The translations under genes were made by a program, and so were the position numbers. Under the pieces are notes generated by a model that saw nothing but the letters and a program-made list of their open reading frames with translations, did no database searches and had not been told where the DNA came from. A stretch of 64,000 nucleotides of DNA from Lentimicrobium saccharophilum (lineage in GTDB: Bacteria > Bacteroidota > Bacteroidia > Bacteroidales > Lentimicrobiaceae), in contig NZ_DF968182.1 in NCBI RefSeq assembly GCF_001192835.1, positions 2,201,045 through 2,265,044 on the forward strand, written 5' to 3'. This document shows positions 28,800 through 38,325 of the stretch, one piece after another; position 1 is the first letter of the stretch; every line of letters starts with the position of its first letter.

Positions 28800-29810
28800 T
28801 TAAACGAACTTTTCAACCAGATCGGCAAGGCGGTGGGCATAACCGCTTTCATTGTCGTACCAGGCTACGATTTTCACCAGTTTGTTTTTATCGCCCAGCA
28901 CGGCGGTAAGCCCGGCGTCGAAAATGGCCGAGTGTGGGTTTCCGAGAATATCCACCGAAACAATGGGATCCTCGGTATATTGCAGGATTCCTTTCAGGTA
29001 ACCGTTGGCTGCATCCCTGAAAGCGGCGTTGATCTCTTCGATACTGGTAGAATGGCGCAGGGTGCAGGTAAGGTCGGTCAGCGAGCCGTCAGGCACCGGA
29101 ACGCGTATACCGGCGCCGCCCAGGTTCTTCTTCAGATGGGGGAAGATTCTGGTGGCGGCTTTGGCAGCACCTGTAGTGGTAGGGATAATGCTGTAAGCCG
29201 CTGCCCTGGCCCGCCTGAGATCGGCATGGGGTGCATCGATCAGGTTCTGGTCGCGCGTATAGGAATGCACGGTGGTGATAAATCCCTTTTCCACTCCCCA
29301 GAGGTCGTCAAGCACCTTGATCATGGGCGCCACGCAATTGGTGGTGCACGACGCGTTGGAGATGATCACATCACTTTTCTCAATAATATGGTCGTTGATG
29401 CCCAGCACCACATACTTAACATCTTCATGGTCAGCTTTGGCCGGGGCCGAAATGATCACCTTGCGTGACCCGGCTTCCACATGCTTGATGGCAGCAGCCC
29501 TGTCGGTGAACTTCCCGGTTGATTCAATCACCACATCTATTCCCAGCTTGCCCCAGTTTACTCCTCCTGGTTCCGGTTCCGAAAAAACCAGTACCTTCCG
29601 GCGGTTGATCAAAAGGTAATCCGGACCGGCAACCACCGTGCCCGGGAAATTGCCATGCACCGAATCATACCTGAGCAGATGGGCAAGGGTAGAAGGATCG
29701 GTCAGGTCATTGATGGCAACAACCTGAATATTCTTTTTACTGAGTAAAGCGCGGAAAGTGATGCGTCCGATGCGGCCAAATCCGTTGATGGCCAACCTGA
29801 TTTTAGTCAT
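28800..29810 (-). CDS. gap: Glyceraldehyde-3-phosphate dehydrogenase
   Basis: GAPDH oxidises glyceraldehyde 3-phosphate to 1,3-bisphosphoglycerate in glycolysis, using NAD+. The 336-residue protein has the Rossmann start (INGFGRIGR), acidic Asp35 after the second strand (favouring NAD+), catalytic Cys155 in SNASCTTNC, and the C-terminal WYDNESGYAHRLADL. It stands alone, with its own promoter box about 24 bases before the start, and converges on ppk1 with a 62-bp gap. Confidence 0.97.
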   Translation of the reverse strand: MTKIRLAINGFGRIGRITFRALLSKKNIQVVAINDLTDPSTLAHLLRYDSVHGNFPGTVVAGPDYLLINRRKVLVFSEPEPGGVNWGKLGIDVVIESTGKFTDRAAAIKHVEAGSRKVIISAPAKADHEDVKYVVLGINDHIIEKSDVIISNASCTTNCVAPMIKVLDDLWGVEKGFITTVHSYTRDQNLIDAPHADLRRARAAAYSIIPTTTGAAKAATRIFPHLKKNLGGAGIRVPVPDGSLTDLTCTLRHSTSIEEINAAFRDAANGYLKGILQYTEDPIVSVDILGNPHSAIFDAGLTAVLGDKNKLVKIVAWYDNESGYAHRLADLVEKFV

Positions 29811-29833
29811 AACAAGTGCTGGTTAATTCGCGC

Positions 29834-29841
29834 CAAAGGTA
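29834..29841 (-). promoter_or_regulatory. gap promoter -7 box
   Basis: TACCTTTG on the minus strand is an exact TAnnTTTG match, 23 bases before the gap ATG. The -33 region has no TTG. Confidence 0.55.
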
Positions 29842-29897
29842 GAAAAAACCGGCTATTGTAACCAGATTAAAAGGAAGGAATAAGGCAAGCCTGAACC

Positions 29898-32800
29898 TTA
29901 GCGGACGATCACAATACTGCCGGTATATTCACTTACCTCATCATTTTCATCCTTGAAGAAAATACGGTAAACATAAAGCCCTTTGGCGGCTTCGTTTCCT
30001 TCAGCAGTGCCATCCCAGCTGTCACTGATGTTATCTGAAGTGAAAACCAATGCTCCCCAGCGATTGTAAATATTGATCCTGAATTCTTTAACACCGTTTC
30101 CCGTGACCCGGAACTCATCGTTGCGTCCGTCGCCGTTAGGAGTAAATGCTGTAGGAATCTTCAGGGCATACCTTGGACTGATGTAGATCGTTTTCTCAAA
30201 CACATCGGTACATCCGTAAAGGTTTTCCACGGTCAGCACCGTCTGGTAATAGCCCGAATCGGAATAAATATGGGTAAACACAGAATCCGTAACAAATGTT
30301 CCGTCGCCGAGGTCCCAGAGATAATTCAGGTCACTGCCGGATGAAGTGCTGCTGAAACTGATGATCGGATTCTTCATACTTGCGAAGGGCGGCGAATTTT
30401 CGAATCCTGCTTCCGGCAAAGGCCATACTTCAACAAGGCCGGAAGAAACGGCCTGGTCAATACAACCGCCGGGATTGGTCACGGTAAGGGTTACATCATA
30501 AATCCCGCTCTGCTCAAAAGAACGGCTCACTGAAACTCCGGCATCAGTGCCGGCACTTCCGAAGTCCCATGTAAAAGTGGTTCCACCTGTTGTTCCCGTT
30601 GAAGTCGAAGTAAACTCCGCTTCCAGCGGCTGGCATCCCGAGGTGATTCCGTATGAGAATGCAGCAACCGGCATGGCATTCACTTCAATGGTCTGCGACA
30701 CCATTTCACTCACACACGCCTCCTGGGTCACCGTTAATGAGACTGTTTTTGTTCCCGGGCCCGTCCAGCTTATACCAAGCGGACCCTGGCCCATGCCGGA
30801 TACAGAACCTCCATCAAAATTCCAGTCATAGGCAGCATAATCCAGGGCGTTTCCCGTATAAGTAATCACCACCTCATCACCCTCACAAACAGCTGGTTGC
30901 GATATGATAAAATCAGCAAACATTCTTTCCTTCACCTGAACGATAACCTCTGCCGTGTTGGTGCATCCATTGGCATCGGTACCCGTTACGGTATATGTTG
31001 TGGTCTCCAGCGGGAGCGCGAAGGGGTTGGCAGACAAAGGATCGCTCAGGCTGAGGTCTCCGGGCGATGCTGTCCATTCATAGCTGACCGCACCTGCGGC
31101 TGTAAGGTTCACCAATTCATCAGGGCAGATAGCCGGTACCGAAGCGAGGGCTGTTACCAGAGGCAGGGGATTTACATTTACCGTTACCTCGTCGGTTGCT
31201 TCACAGCCATCATCCACTGTCAGTGTATAGGTGGTCGTGGTTAAAGGAGAAACCTGAACTACCTGACCGGTATAGGTATTGGTGCCGTCGGTCCAGCGGA
31301 AGATTCCGCTGCCGGTTGATGAAGATCCTGAAAGTTCGGCGAAATCCCCGGCGCAGATCACCGGATCGGTACCGGCATCGGCGGTAAGCTGAAATACATC
31401 AATAAAGGTACAATCGCTCACTGTATTACCGCAGTTATCGGTAACATCCACACAATACTGTCGTGATGTGGCAGGAGAAACTGTGATAATCCTCCCGTTG
31501 TAAGTCTGTCCGCTCTCCATATCAGTCCAAACCCATGTGCCGTTGGGGGTATCGTTGGCAGTGAGTTCCACCGACTGTCCGACACAGATGCCTTCATATT
31601 CACCGGCCTCGGCAAAGGGCTGACCCACTGTTACCAGAATCTCCGTATAATCGGTATTTCCGCAATCATCTGAAGCAGTCACAGAATAAACCGTATTTAC
31701 GGTGGGCGCAACATTAATGGTCGGAGTGGTTTCGCCCGTACTCCACAACCAGCTGGTACCACCTTCAACCGTCAGATCAATGTCATCATAAAGGCAGATA
31801 TTAATTTCATCGCCCTGACTGATGACGGCGACCGGTCCCCGCACTTCCACGGGAATTACCGCTTCAACGGAATTTCCGCATACATCGGTTACCTCTACTA
31901 TATAATCCGTACTAACAAGTGGGAATACCTCTATAATATCTGTCGTATCGGCAGGATTTCCGCTGTTCCACAAGTAATCCCAGGGCTCTATGCCACCGTT
32001 GGCTCCGGCCCTTATAAAGACCGACTGCCCGCATTCTATGGATTGCGGGTTGCTGGGCAGCAGCTCAAACTGCGGATAATCCTTGATCCAGATCAGTGCC
32101 GTATCGGGAATGTATTCACAAAATGAAGTGTTGTAAATAATTTCAACCACTTTGGTGGGTTCCGGCAGATCGTCAACAATGGGTATAATATCCACAAACA
32201 CTTCCTGCTGTCCGGTCGGGATAATTACACTGTCAGGGATCTGCTCATAATCAACCCCATTCAGGGCCGTACCTCCCAAATCATAGTGAATGATGAACGG
32301 CTCCGACCTTACATTGTCAATCCTGAAACGCAGGGACGCTGTATTGCAATTCTCCACGGCCGTATCTACCACGGCATGCGTAAAGGTAAGCGAGGATTGC
32401 ACCCCTACACTGCTGAAACTGTTGGCTTCGAGAAATACCCCGGAATCATAACTGCGGTCACTGATGTCAGCCACCGACAATTTGATATGATAGGTCTGGC
32501 AGGGAATTACATTTGCCCTTGCCACCAGCACGGTGGTAAATCCGTCATACTGAATATACTTGTCAACCGCCGGATTATTGCCGATGCCGTTGTTTACATA
32601 ATACTGGCAGTATTCGCAGGGCCCGTTGTTGGATGTTCCGTTGTTGATGTTGTTGATGGACACATATACCGGAGGGCTGGTAAGTTCAGGAAGAATGGCA
32701 ATATTCTTGGCCCCGTCGGGAAATCCGGGAGGAGCCGGGTACGGGCCGGCGATACCGGGTCCGCTGATGAAAAAACCAAAAACATCGTTGTAACTTGAAT

Positions 32801-33302
32801 TCGCATATTCCGGGTACTCTTCGGAGGCAAAAACATATTTGAATTCGACCAGGCTTGACTGCGGAACAAAATCGAATTCCAGCACACAGGCATCCAATGT
32901 ATTGCTGCCGGAAAGCTGATTCAGCGCAACATCGCCGGGCGATCCGGAATCAAAGGATTTTGAACCAGAGTTATTGGGACCTTTGGAGTTCTGTGCACGG
33001 CCGGATGTCAGCAATACTCCTGCATCCACCCCGATGTTTGATTCACCGAAAAACCGCCCCCTGGATAAATCATTCCCGGTGTAGGTAATGTTGGATGTTT
33101 CAACACCTTCACCAATAAGATACTGCTGCACCAGGGTTACGGGATCAACGCCTTCAACAACAGTGTATTCCGGTAATATCTGCGCTTCGGAATTATTGAA
33201 CAAAAGAAAAGCAAAGAGAAAAAAAACAGGCAACCTGAACACCCGGCAGGAAAAACCACGACAAGTCAATGGCATCAAATAAAAATAATAATTTCTTTTC
33301 AT
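29898..33302 (-). CDS. Choice-of-anchor L and PKD-repeat protein with type B T9SS sorting domain
   Basis: About 1134 residues from the ATG at 33302, which is preceded by AGGTGAG; the longer frame upstream adds no signal features. It has a long signal peptide (ending NSEAQ at about residue 42), a choice-of-anchor L domain (about 50-310; GVLLTSGRAQNSKGPNN, YVFASEEYPEY, DVFGFFISGP), a Calx-beta-like domain (about 320-410), four or more Ig/PKD-like repeats opening with ECGQSVFI, ICVGQSVELTA, ICAGDFAELSG and ICPDELVNLTA, two PKD domains (YDWNFDGGSVSG, YLWDLGDGTFV), and a type B T9SS domain (PTAFTPNGDGRNDEF, INIYNRWGALVF, KGLYVYRIFF). It is probably a large surface or gliding-associated adhesin. 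No enzymatic site is recognised. Confidence 0.9.
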   Translation of the reverse strand: MKRNYYFYLMPLTCRGFSCRVFRLPVFFLFAFLLFNNSEAQILPEYTVVEGVDPVTLVQQYLIGEGVETSNITYTGNDLSRGRFFGESNIGVDAGVLLTSGRAQNSKGPNNSGSKSFDSGSPGDVALNQLSGSNTLDACVLEFDFVPQSSLVEFKYVFASEEYPEYANSSYNDVFGFFISGPGIAGPYPAPPGFPDGAKNIAILPELTSPPVYVSINNINNGTSNNGPCEYCQYYVNNGIGNNPAVDKYIQYDGFTTVLVARANVIPCQTYHIKLSVADISDRSYDSGVFLEANSFSSVGVQSSLTFTHAVVDTAVENCNTASLRFRIDNVRSEPFIIHYDLGGTALNGVDYEQIPDSVIIPTGQQEVFVDIIPIVDDLPEPTKVVEIIYNTSFCEYIPDTALIWIKDYPQFELLPSNPQSIECGQSVFIRAGANGGIEPWDYLWNSGNPADTTDIIEVFPLVSTDYIVEVTDVCGNSVEAVIPVEVRGPVAVISQGDEINICLYDDIDLTVEGGTSWLWSTGETTPTINVAPTVNTVYSVTASDDCGNTDYTEILVTVGQPFAEAGEYEGICVGQSVELTANDTPNGTWVWTDMESGQTYNGRIITVSPATSRQYCVDVTDNCGNTVSDCTFIDVFQLTADAGTDPVICAGDFAELSGSSSTGSGIFRWTDGTNTYTGQVVQVSPLTTTTYTLTVDDGCEATDEVTVNVNPLPLVTALASVPAICPDELVNLTAAGAVSYEWTASPGDLSLSDPLSANPFALPLETTTYTVTGTDANGCTNTAEVIVQVKERMFADFIISQPAVCEGDEVVITYTGNALDYAAYDWNFDGGSVSGMGQGPLGISWTGPGTKTVSLTVTQEACVSEMVSQTIEVNAMPVAAFSYGITSGCQPLEAEFTSTSTGTTGGTTFTWDFGSAGTDAGVSVSRSFEQSGIYDVTLTVTNPGGCIDQAVSSGLVEVWPLPEAGFENSPPFASMKNPIISFSSTSSGSDLNYLWDLGDGTFVTDSVFTHIYSDSGYYQTVLTVENLYGCTDVFEKTIYISPRYALKIPTAFTPNGDGRNDEFRVTGNGVKEFRINIYNRWGALVFTSDNISDSWDGTAEGNEAAKGLYVYRIFFKDENDEVSEYTGSIVIVR

Positions 33303-33612
33303 CTCACCTGGCTGGATTTTAAGAAACAGAAAGCGGGCAAACCACAACCTTCTCAGGCTGTATCACTTGAAGAAATAAAAGGCTGTTTTATCCCCGGCAG
33401 GTGACAAATATAAAAATTATTATAAAGTAAAATACAAATCCTGTCCGGGTTTCAGTCTTTACCCGGAACAAAATTTTCATATTGCTGATTTACAGTCAAA
33501 TAAAATCATTCTGATAAATTATTTATAAATCATTAACAAATTGAATCCGCCGGTTAAGGCTGTATTTCCTATCTTTATCCCATTGAAAATTAACCAATCA
33601 TCATTATAAATA
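33303..33612. other. Divergent intergenic region before the M20 dipeptidase gene
   Basis: AT-rich and gene-free. A near match to the -7 consensus (TATCTTTA, 33570-33577) may serve the dipeptidase gene. No other element is recognised. Confidence 0.45.
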
Positions 33613-34974
33613 ATGGAAAAATTAAACACTTACCTTGAATCCAACAAACAACGTTTTCTGGATGAATTGTTCGGACTGATCCGCATTCCTTCAATAAGTT
33701 CAATTTCCGACCACAAGCCCGATATGCTGAAGGCTGCTGAATACTGGAAAAACACCATTCTGAAGTCCGGCGCCGACAAGGCCGAGATCATTCCTACCGC
33801 CGGCAACCCGGTGGTTTATGGTGAAAAGATCATCGATCCATCAAAACCCACTGTGCTGGTTTACGGACATTACGATGTAATGCCGGTTGACCCGCTTGAC
33901 CTTTGGAAAAGCCCGCCTTTCGAGCCGGAAATCCGCGACGGTAAGATTTATGCCCGCGGGGCCGATGATGACAAAGGCCAGGCATTTATGCATGCCAAAG
34001 CATTCGAAAGCATGGTCAGCACCGGAACCTTGCCCTGCAATGTAAAATTCATGATCGAAGGCGAAGAGGAGATCGGCTCCCCGAACCTTGAGAAATTCTG
34101 CAGCGATCACAAGGAGATGCTTAAAGCCGACATCATCCTGGTATCTGATACCGGCATGATCGCGCAGGATATTCCTTCCATCACCGTTGGTCTGCGTGGA
34201 CTGGCCTACCTCGAAGTTGAGGTAACCGGGCCAAACCGCGACCTGCATTCCGGATTGTTCGGGGGCGCTGTAGCCAACCCGATCAACATTCTCTCAAAGA
34301 TGATCGCTTCGCTGACGGACGAAAACCACCACATCACCATCCCGGGATTCTACGACAAAGTGCTTGAACTTACGGCTGAAGAGCGCGCTGAAATGGCCAA
34401 AGCTCCGTTCAACCTTGAAGAATACAAGAAAGCCATCGACATCGCTGAAGTTTGCGGCGAAAAGGGCTACTCCACCATGGAGCGCACAGGCATCCGGCCA
34501 ACCCTTGATGTTTGCGGCATCTGGGGCGGATACACCGGAGAAGGCGCCAAGACCGTACTGCCGTCGAAAGCCACGGCCAAAATATCCATGCGTCTGGTTC
34601 CGCACCAGGATCATGAAGAAATCTCGAAACTTTTCGAAGAACACTTTTTAAAAATCGCCCCTCCTTACGTAAAAGTAAAAGTTACCAACCTGCACGGCGG
34701 ACAGGGTTATGTATCGCCCACCGATACAAAAGCCTATCAGGCTGCCAGCAAAGCCTATGAAACCACCTTCGGCAAAAAGCCGGTGCCTGTCCGCAGCGGC
34801 GGGAGCATCCCCATCATCTCTACGTTTGAACGTGTGCTGGGGATCAAATCCATCCTGATGGGCTTCGGGCTTGAATCGGATGCCATCCATTCACCGAACG
34901 AAAATTATCCGCTGTTCAATTTCTACAAGGGAATCGAGACCATCCCCTATTTCTATAAATATTACTGCGAGTAA
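33613..34974 (+). CDS. M20-family dipeptidase / peptidase
   Basis: A 453-residue cytosolic metallopeptidase of family M20 that hydrolyses dipeptides or short peptides using two metal ions. Metal and catalytic residues are visible: His86 and Asp88 in VYGHYDVMPVD, the bridging Asp near 119 in ARGADDDKGQ, and Glu152/153 in EGEEEIGS. The dimerisation domain lies at about 200-330 (RDLHSGLFGGAVANP), and the C-terminal histidine is in ESDAIHSPNENY. There is no signal peptide. It is a single gene with a strong terminator 20 bases downstream. Confidence 0.93.
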   Translation: MEKLNTYLESNKQRFLDELFGLIRIPSISSISDHKPDMLKAAEYWKNTILKSGADKAEIIPTAGNPVVYGEKIIDPSKPTVLVYGHYDVMPVDPLDLWKSPPFEPEIRDGKIYARGADDDKGQAFMHAKAFESMVSTGTLPCNVKFMIEGEEEIGSPNLEKFCSDHKEMLKADIILVSDTGMIAQDIPSITVGLRGLAYLEVEVTGPNRDLHSGLFGGAVANPINILSKMIASLTDENHHITIPGFYDKVLELTAEERAEMAKAPFNLEEYKKAIDIAEVCGEKGYSTMERTGIRPTLDVCGIWGGYTGEGAKTVLPSKATAKISMRLVPHQDHEEISKLFEEHFLKIAPPYVKVKVTNLHGGQGYVSPTDTKAYQAASKAYETTFGKKPVPVRSGGSIPIISTFERVLGIKSILMGFGLESDAIHSPNENYPLFNFYKGIETIPYFYKYYCE

Positions 34975-34993
34975 ACAGAAACTGCAATATGAC

Positions 34994-35029
34994 AAAAGCC
35001 TTCCCTGATCTCCGGGGGAGGCTTTTTGT
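34994..35029 (+). terminator. Rho-independent terminator after the M20 gene
   Basis: AAAAGCCTTCCC pairs with GGGGGAGGCTTTTT around a short loop and is followed by TTTTTGTTT. Confidence 0.8.
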
Positions 35030-35141
35030 TTCAGGGAACTCTGCTAAATTGTGTAACGCTATCGCAATTATCAGAAAACAATTGGCATTCCGGATAAAAT
35101 GGTTCTGAGGCAGATCCGCTACTGCGATCACCCGGGTCAGG

Positions 35142-36062
35142 CTAAGGCAGCAGAAACTTTCCCGCAATACGGGAATCCTGTGAACCTGAAAGTCTGAAAA
35201 AATAGATACCGGCCGGGAGGTTCAAAAGACTGACAGCGGCCGGGCCCCGGCCCGTCAGCAGTTCACTTAAAACCAGCCTTCCATCGGTCTGATAAATATG
35301 AATTTCAGTATCTCCCGTTAAATTGCTTATTGATAATGACTTATTCTCCAACAGCCATTCCGGACCGGAAACCGCAAAAGGCTCTTCAGGGATACTTAAT
35401 TCCCGCGTTACTTTTTTCATGATTTCATCTACCCACAGGCCGTACATCAGGCCGCTGGGGTGAAGTCCGTCACCTGCAATCAAAGCAGGATTCGACAGGC
35501 CATTCCGGCTGATGGGCGTAATGTCAATGTATGTTACTTCAAATAAGCTGCTGATATTCCGGTTTACCTCATTGAATGCGTCTATCTGCTGACTGATGCC
35601 CGGATTTCCGTTGCCAAAAGGGGTATAAGCGTAATCGGGAATGGAAAGCACAAAAACCCGTGCGGGGTTGTATCCGGCAAGGGCAATGGCCTGGCTCAGC
35701 AGGTCTTCAAACTCAGGGGCATATGCCTGGGGAGTGCCTCCCTGATATTGGTTATTCACCCCGATCAGTAGCGATACCAGGTTAAACCCGTTCAGCGGAA
35801 GCTGCTGGTTGATGGCATTTCTCAGGTTGTCGGTTCTCCATCCCGTCTGGGCTATAATGCGCAGTTCACCTGTTTGAAATCCGTTTGCGGACAAAGCATT
35901 CATCAGCTGCACCGGCCACCGCTCATTTTCCGGTACACTCTGCCCGATGGTATAAGAATCGCCAAGCGCCAGAAATTTAACCGGCTCCGAAATTTTTATA
36001 GTCTGGCCTCTGCTTCCCGAAATAAAAAAGAAAATAACAGATATGAAAAACGCGGTCTTCAT
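35142..36062 (-). CDS. SGNH/GDSL hydrolase with type A T9SS sorting domain
   Basis: A 306-residue secreted esterase-like protein. A signal peptide (about 1-20, ending SRGQ) is followed by an SGNH hydrolase domain with Ser36 in LALGDSYTIG, the block III Asn in GVNNQYQGG, and Asp198/His201 in GDGLHPSG. After residue 230 comes a type A T9SS C-terminal domain (SISNLTGDTEIHIYQTDG, LPAGIYFFRLSG). It probably deacylates a lipid or polysaccharide at the cell surface; the substrate is unknown. The gene stands alone on the minus strand. Confidence 0.9.
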   Translation of the reverse strand: MKTAFFISVIFFFISGSRGQTIKISEPVKFLALGDSYTIGQSVPENERWPVQLMNALSANGFQTGELRIIAQTGWRTDNLRNAINQQLPLNGFNLVSLLIGVNNQYQGGTPQAYAPEFEDLLSQAIALAGYNPARVFVLSIPDYAYTPFGNGNPGISQQIDAFNEVNRNISSLFEVTYIDITPISRNGLSNPALIAGDGLHPSGLMYGLWVDEIMKKVTRELSIPEEPFAVSGPEWLLENKSLSISNLTGDTEIHIYQTDGRLVLSELLTGRGPAAVSLLNLPAGIYFFRLSGSQDSRIAGKFLLP

Positions 36063-36338
36063 TCCTTTTTTGTTTACATAACAAAAACCCGGTAATAATA
36101 GTTCAACCAGAAGTGCTTAGCGGATTTTGCAGAAAACAACCCTATACAACCGCACACCAATGCGCGCAAGCATCCTCCTGAGGCCGGTATGCCTCCGTCA
36201 GATAACCTCTAATGAGGGCAGAGAAAGTCTTTGAGATAAACCGTGTGAACTATGATCAGAAATCAGCCGGAAAAGATTTCAGACCGGAGTTAATTCAGCT
36301 GAAAAAATGCTTTTTCGAAACAAAACAACCGGATTTTG

Positions 36339-38066
36339 CTATTTCACAAATTTCCGGGACCAATGTTTCCCTCCGGTGATTAATCGGATCACATAAAATC
36401 CGGGCTTCAGGCCGTTAACAGACATTTCAATTTGATCTCCGGCAAAATGGCGGGTCTCAATGATTCTTCCATCTGAACCGATCAGGTACGCCTCTCCCCC
36501 GCTCTCCGGCAACCGGTTTACCATAATTTTATCATGCTGCAGCACCAATTCAGGCGCTTGCAGGGGTTGTCCGGAGGTATGTGTGCTCAGAACGGCAAAA
36601 CTACCTTCATCCGAAAATTCCGAACCTTCGTAAGCCTGGTCAATGGCCTGAACCCTGAAGAAATAAGTTCCGGGCAGGAGATTGCGAAATACCATAAAAT
36701 CGTTTTGTCCGGCATTACCGGAGGCCGTCATGTGGCGGTGGCCGCTGACAGGGTCGGACAGGGGAGAGATTACATCAATATTTCCCGCTGAAGTACCCAT
36801 CATCACATTATACGTTATGCTGTTTTGCGGGCTTTGCGTGTCGGTGGAACGGGCCCAGCTGATAACCGCATAATCGCCCGACACATAAGTGTAAAGATTA
36901 CCGGGAACCGAGGGCGGAGTATTGGGCTGAAAACTTCCGGCGATCAGGTCGTTGCGGTAAAACCGGGTGGTATGACCGGTCGAAATCCCCGTCAATACCA
37001 GGTCGTAATCCCCGTCGTTATCAAAATCGCCCCAGGCGGAAGCGGCCCTTTCGGCGTAAGCGAGCCCGGCCGGGAATTCATAAAAGCTTCCGGCACCGTT
37101 GTTTTCGTAAAGGCGTGTGGCGGCATTGCCGCATCCGGCGTTTTGTCCGGCTATCATTATATCCAGATCCCCGTCATTATCATAATCGATCCAGTCGGCA
37201 GGACCAAGTGCCGTACCAACCAGGCCGGCATTGGCGAAACTGAAGGTGTGGTCGCCGTTATTACGGTAAACATACGAAACCGGTGTCAGCGTGGCATCCT
37301 TGCCTGTAATCAGGATATCGAGGTTACCGTCGTTGTCGGCGTCGCCCCAGCGGGCATCCCCGCCAACGGCGCCTTCAATCTCTGCTTCAAGACGGGAAAA
37401 TCCCCCATCCTGGTTGAGGTAAATATAAACTTCACCAACCGATCCGGCATCCCCCGACATCAGCAAGTCAGGATCTCCATCGTTGTCGGAGTCACCCCAG
37501 GCCAAAGCCGGGGTGTTCATGCCCATCAGGCCGGCCTCGACAGGGCTGAAGGTGCCATTCCCGTTGTTGGCATACAGGTGGGTCTGCCAGTTGCCCGAAA
37601 TGACCAGATCAGGATACCCGTCGTTATTGTAATCGGCCCATGCCAGGTCACCACCGGCTCCGGCGTTGTAGAAACCGGCCGGAACCAATACAAATTGCAG
37701 ATTCCCCGTATTCCGGTAAAGCAGGGTTTTGCTTCCGTCAAAATCAGCACCGGTTATCACCACATCCTGTAACCCGTCAAGATCAAAGTCGGCAACAGCC
37801 ATAGCGCAGTTCTCAAGGGGCGCAATACCGCTCTCCACCGCCACGAATTGTCCGGCATCGTTGCGGTAAACTGCCGCAAACGGGCTGTAGCTGTTGTCCT
37901 GACCGCTGAGTATCAGGTCCAGATCGCTGTCGTTGTCGAAATCGGCAAAGGCGACCGCGCCGCGCCCAATACCGGGCAGGCCGGAGCTGATACTTACAAA
38001 GGGCTGAGCATAAGCCTCAGAAATGGCCAGAATCAGAAAAAGAAGTAAAACTGCAGGTTGTTTCAT
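36339..38066 (-). CDS. FG-GAP/VCBS repeat protein with type A T9SS sorting domain
   Basis: About 575 residues from the ATG at 38066. A signal peptide (ending EAYAQ) leads into at least seven FG-GAP/VCBS-like repeats (about 25-365), each with a calcium-binding-like DxDxDGxxD loop (DFDNDSDLDL, DSDNDGDPDL, DADNDGNLDI, DYDNDGDLDI, DFDNDGDYDL). An Fn3-like domain (about 380-490) and a type A T9SS C-terminal domain (LIGSDGRII, LKPGFYVIRLI) follow. Such proteins form seven-bladed propellers and often bind ligands or matrix. No catalytic residue is seen. The gene is monocistronic. Confidence 0.9.
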   Translation of the reverse strand: MKQPAVLLLFLILAISEAYAQPFVSISSGLPGIGRGAVAFADFDNDSDLDLILSGQDNSYSPFAAVYRNDAGQFVAVESGIAPLENCAMAVADFDLDGLQDVVITGADFDGSKTLLYRNTGNLQFVLVPAGFYNAGAGGDLAWADYNNDGYPDLVISGNWQTHLYANNGNGTFSPVEAGLMGMNTPALAWGDSDNDGDPDLLMSGDAGSVGEVYIYLNQDGGFSRLEAEIEGAVGGDARWGDADNDGNLDILITGKDATLTPVSYVYRNNGDHTFSFANAGLVGTALGPADWIDYDNDGDLDIMIAGQNAGCGNAATRLYENNGAGSFYEFPAGLAYAERAASAWGDFDNDGDYDLVLTGISTGHTTRFYRNDLIAGSFQPNTPPSVPGNLYTYVSGDYAVISWARSTDTQSPQNSITYNVMMGTSAGNIDVISPLSDPVSGHRHMTASGNAGQNDFMVFRNLLPGTYFFRVQAIDQAYEGSEFSDEGSFAVLSTHTSGQPLQAPELVLQHDKIMVNRLPESGGEAYLIGSDGRIIETRHFAGDQIEMSVNGLKPGFYVIRLITGGKHWSRKFVK

Positions 38067-38325
38067 CCGGGTTCCTGTTTTGAGGCTGTGAAAATACAAT
38101 TATTCAGGAAATTATATGCATATATTTACATAAATAACCGACAAGTTGTTGAGAAGATTCGTATATATAATACTGTTTATCTTATAGTTACATATTTTAC
38201 TAAAAATCAGGCAGGTTAAAAAATCATCCTATTACAAACAAATAAATGTATTGCATCAATCAAACCAACCGGCAACACGCTTGTTGTTCATAAAATCCGA
38301 ACATAAAATTTACAGAATATTTATT

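Noticed and set aside
36825..37772. 315-residue frame opposite the FG-GAP gene
   Set aside because: The repeats of the real gene keep the other strand open; its protein is low-complexity and has no start signal.
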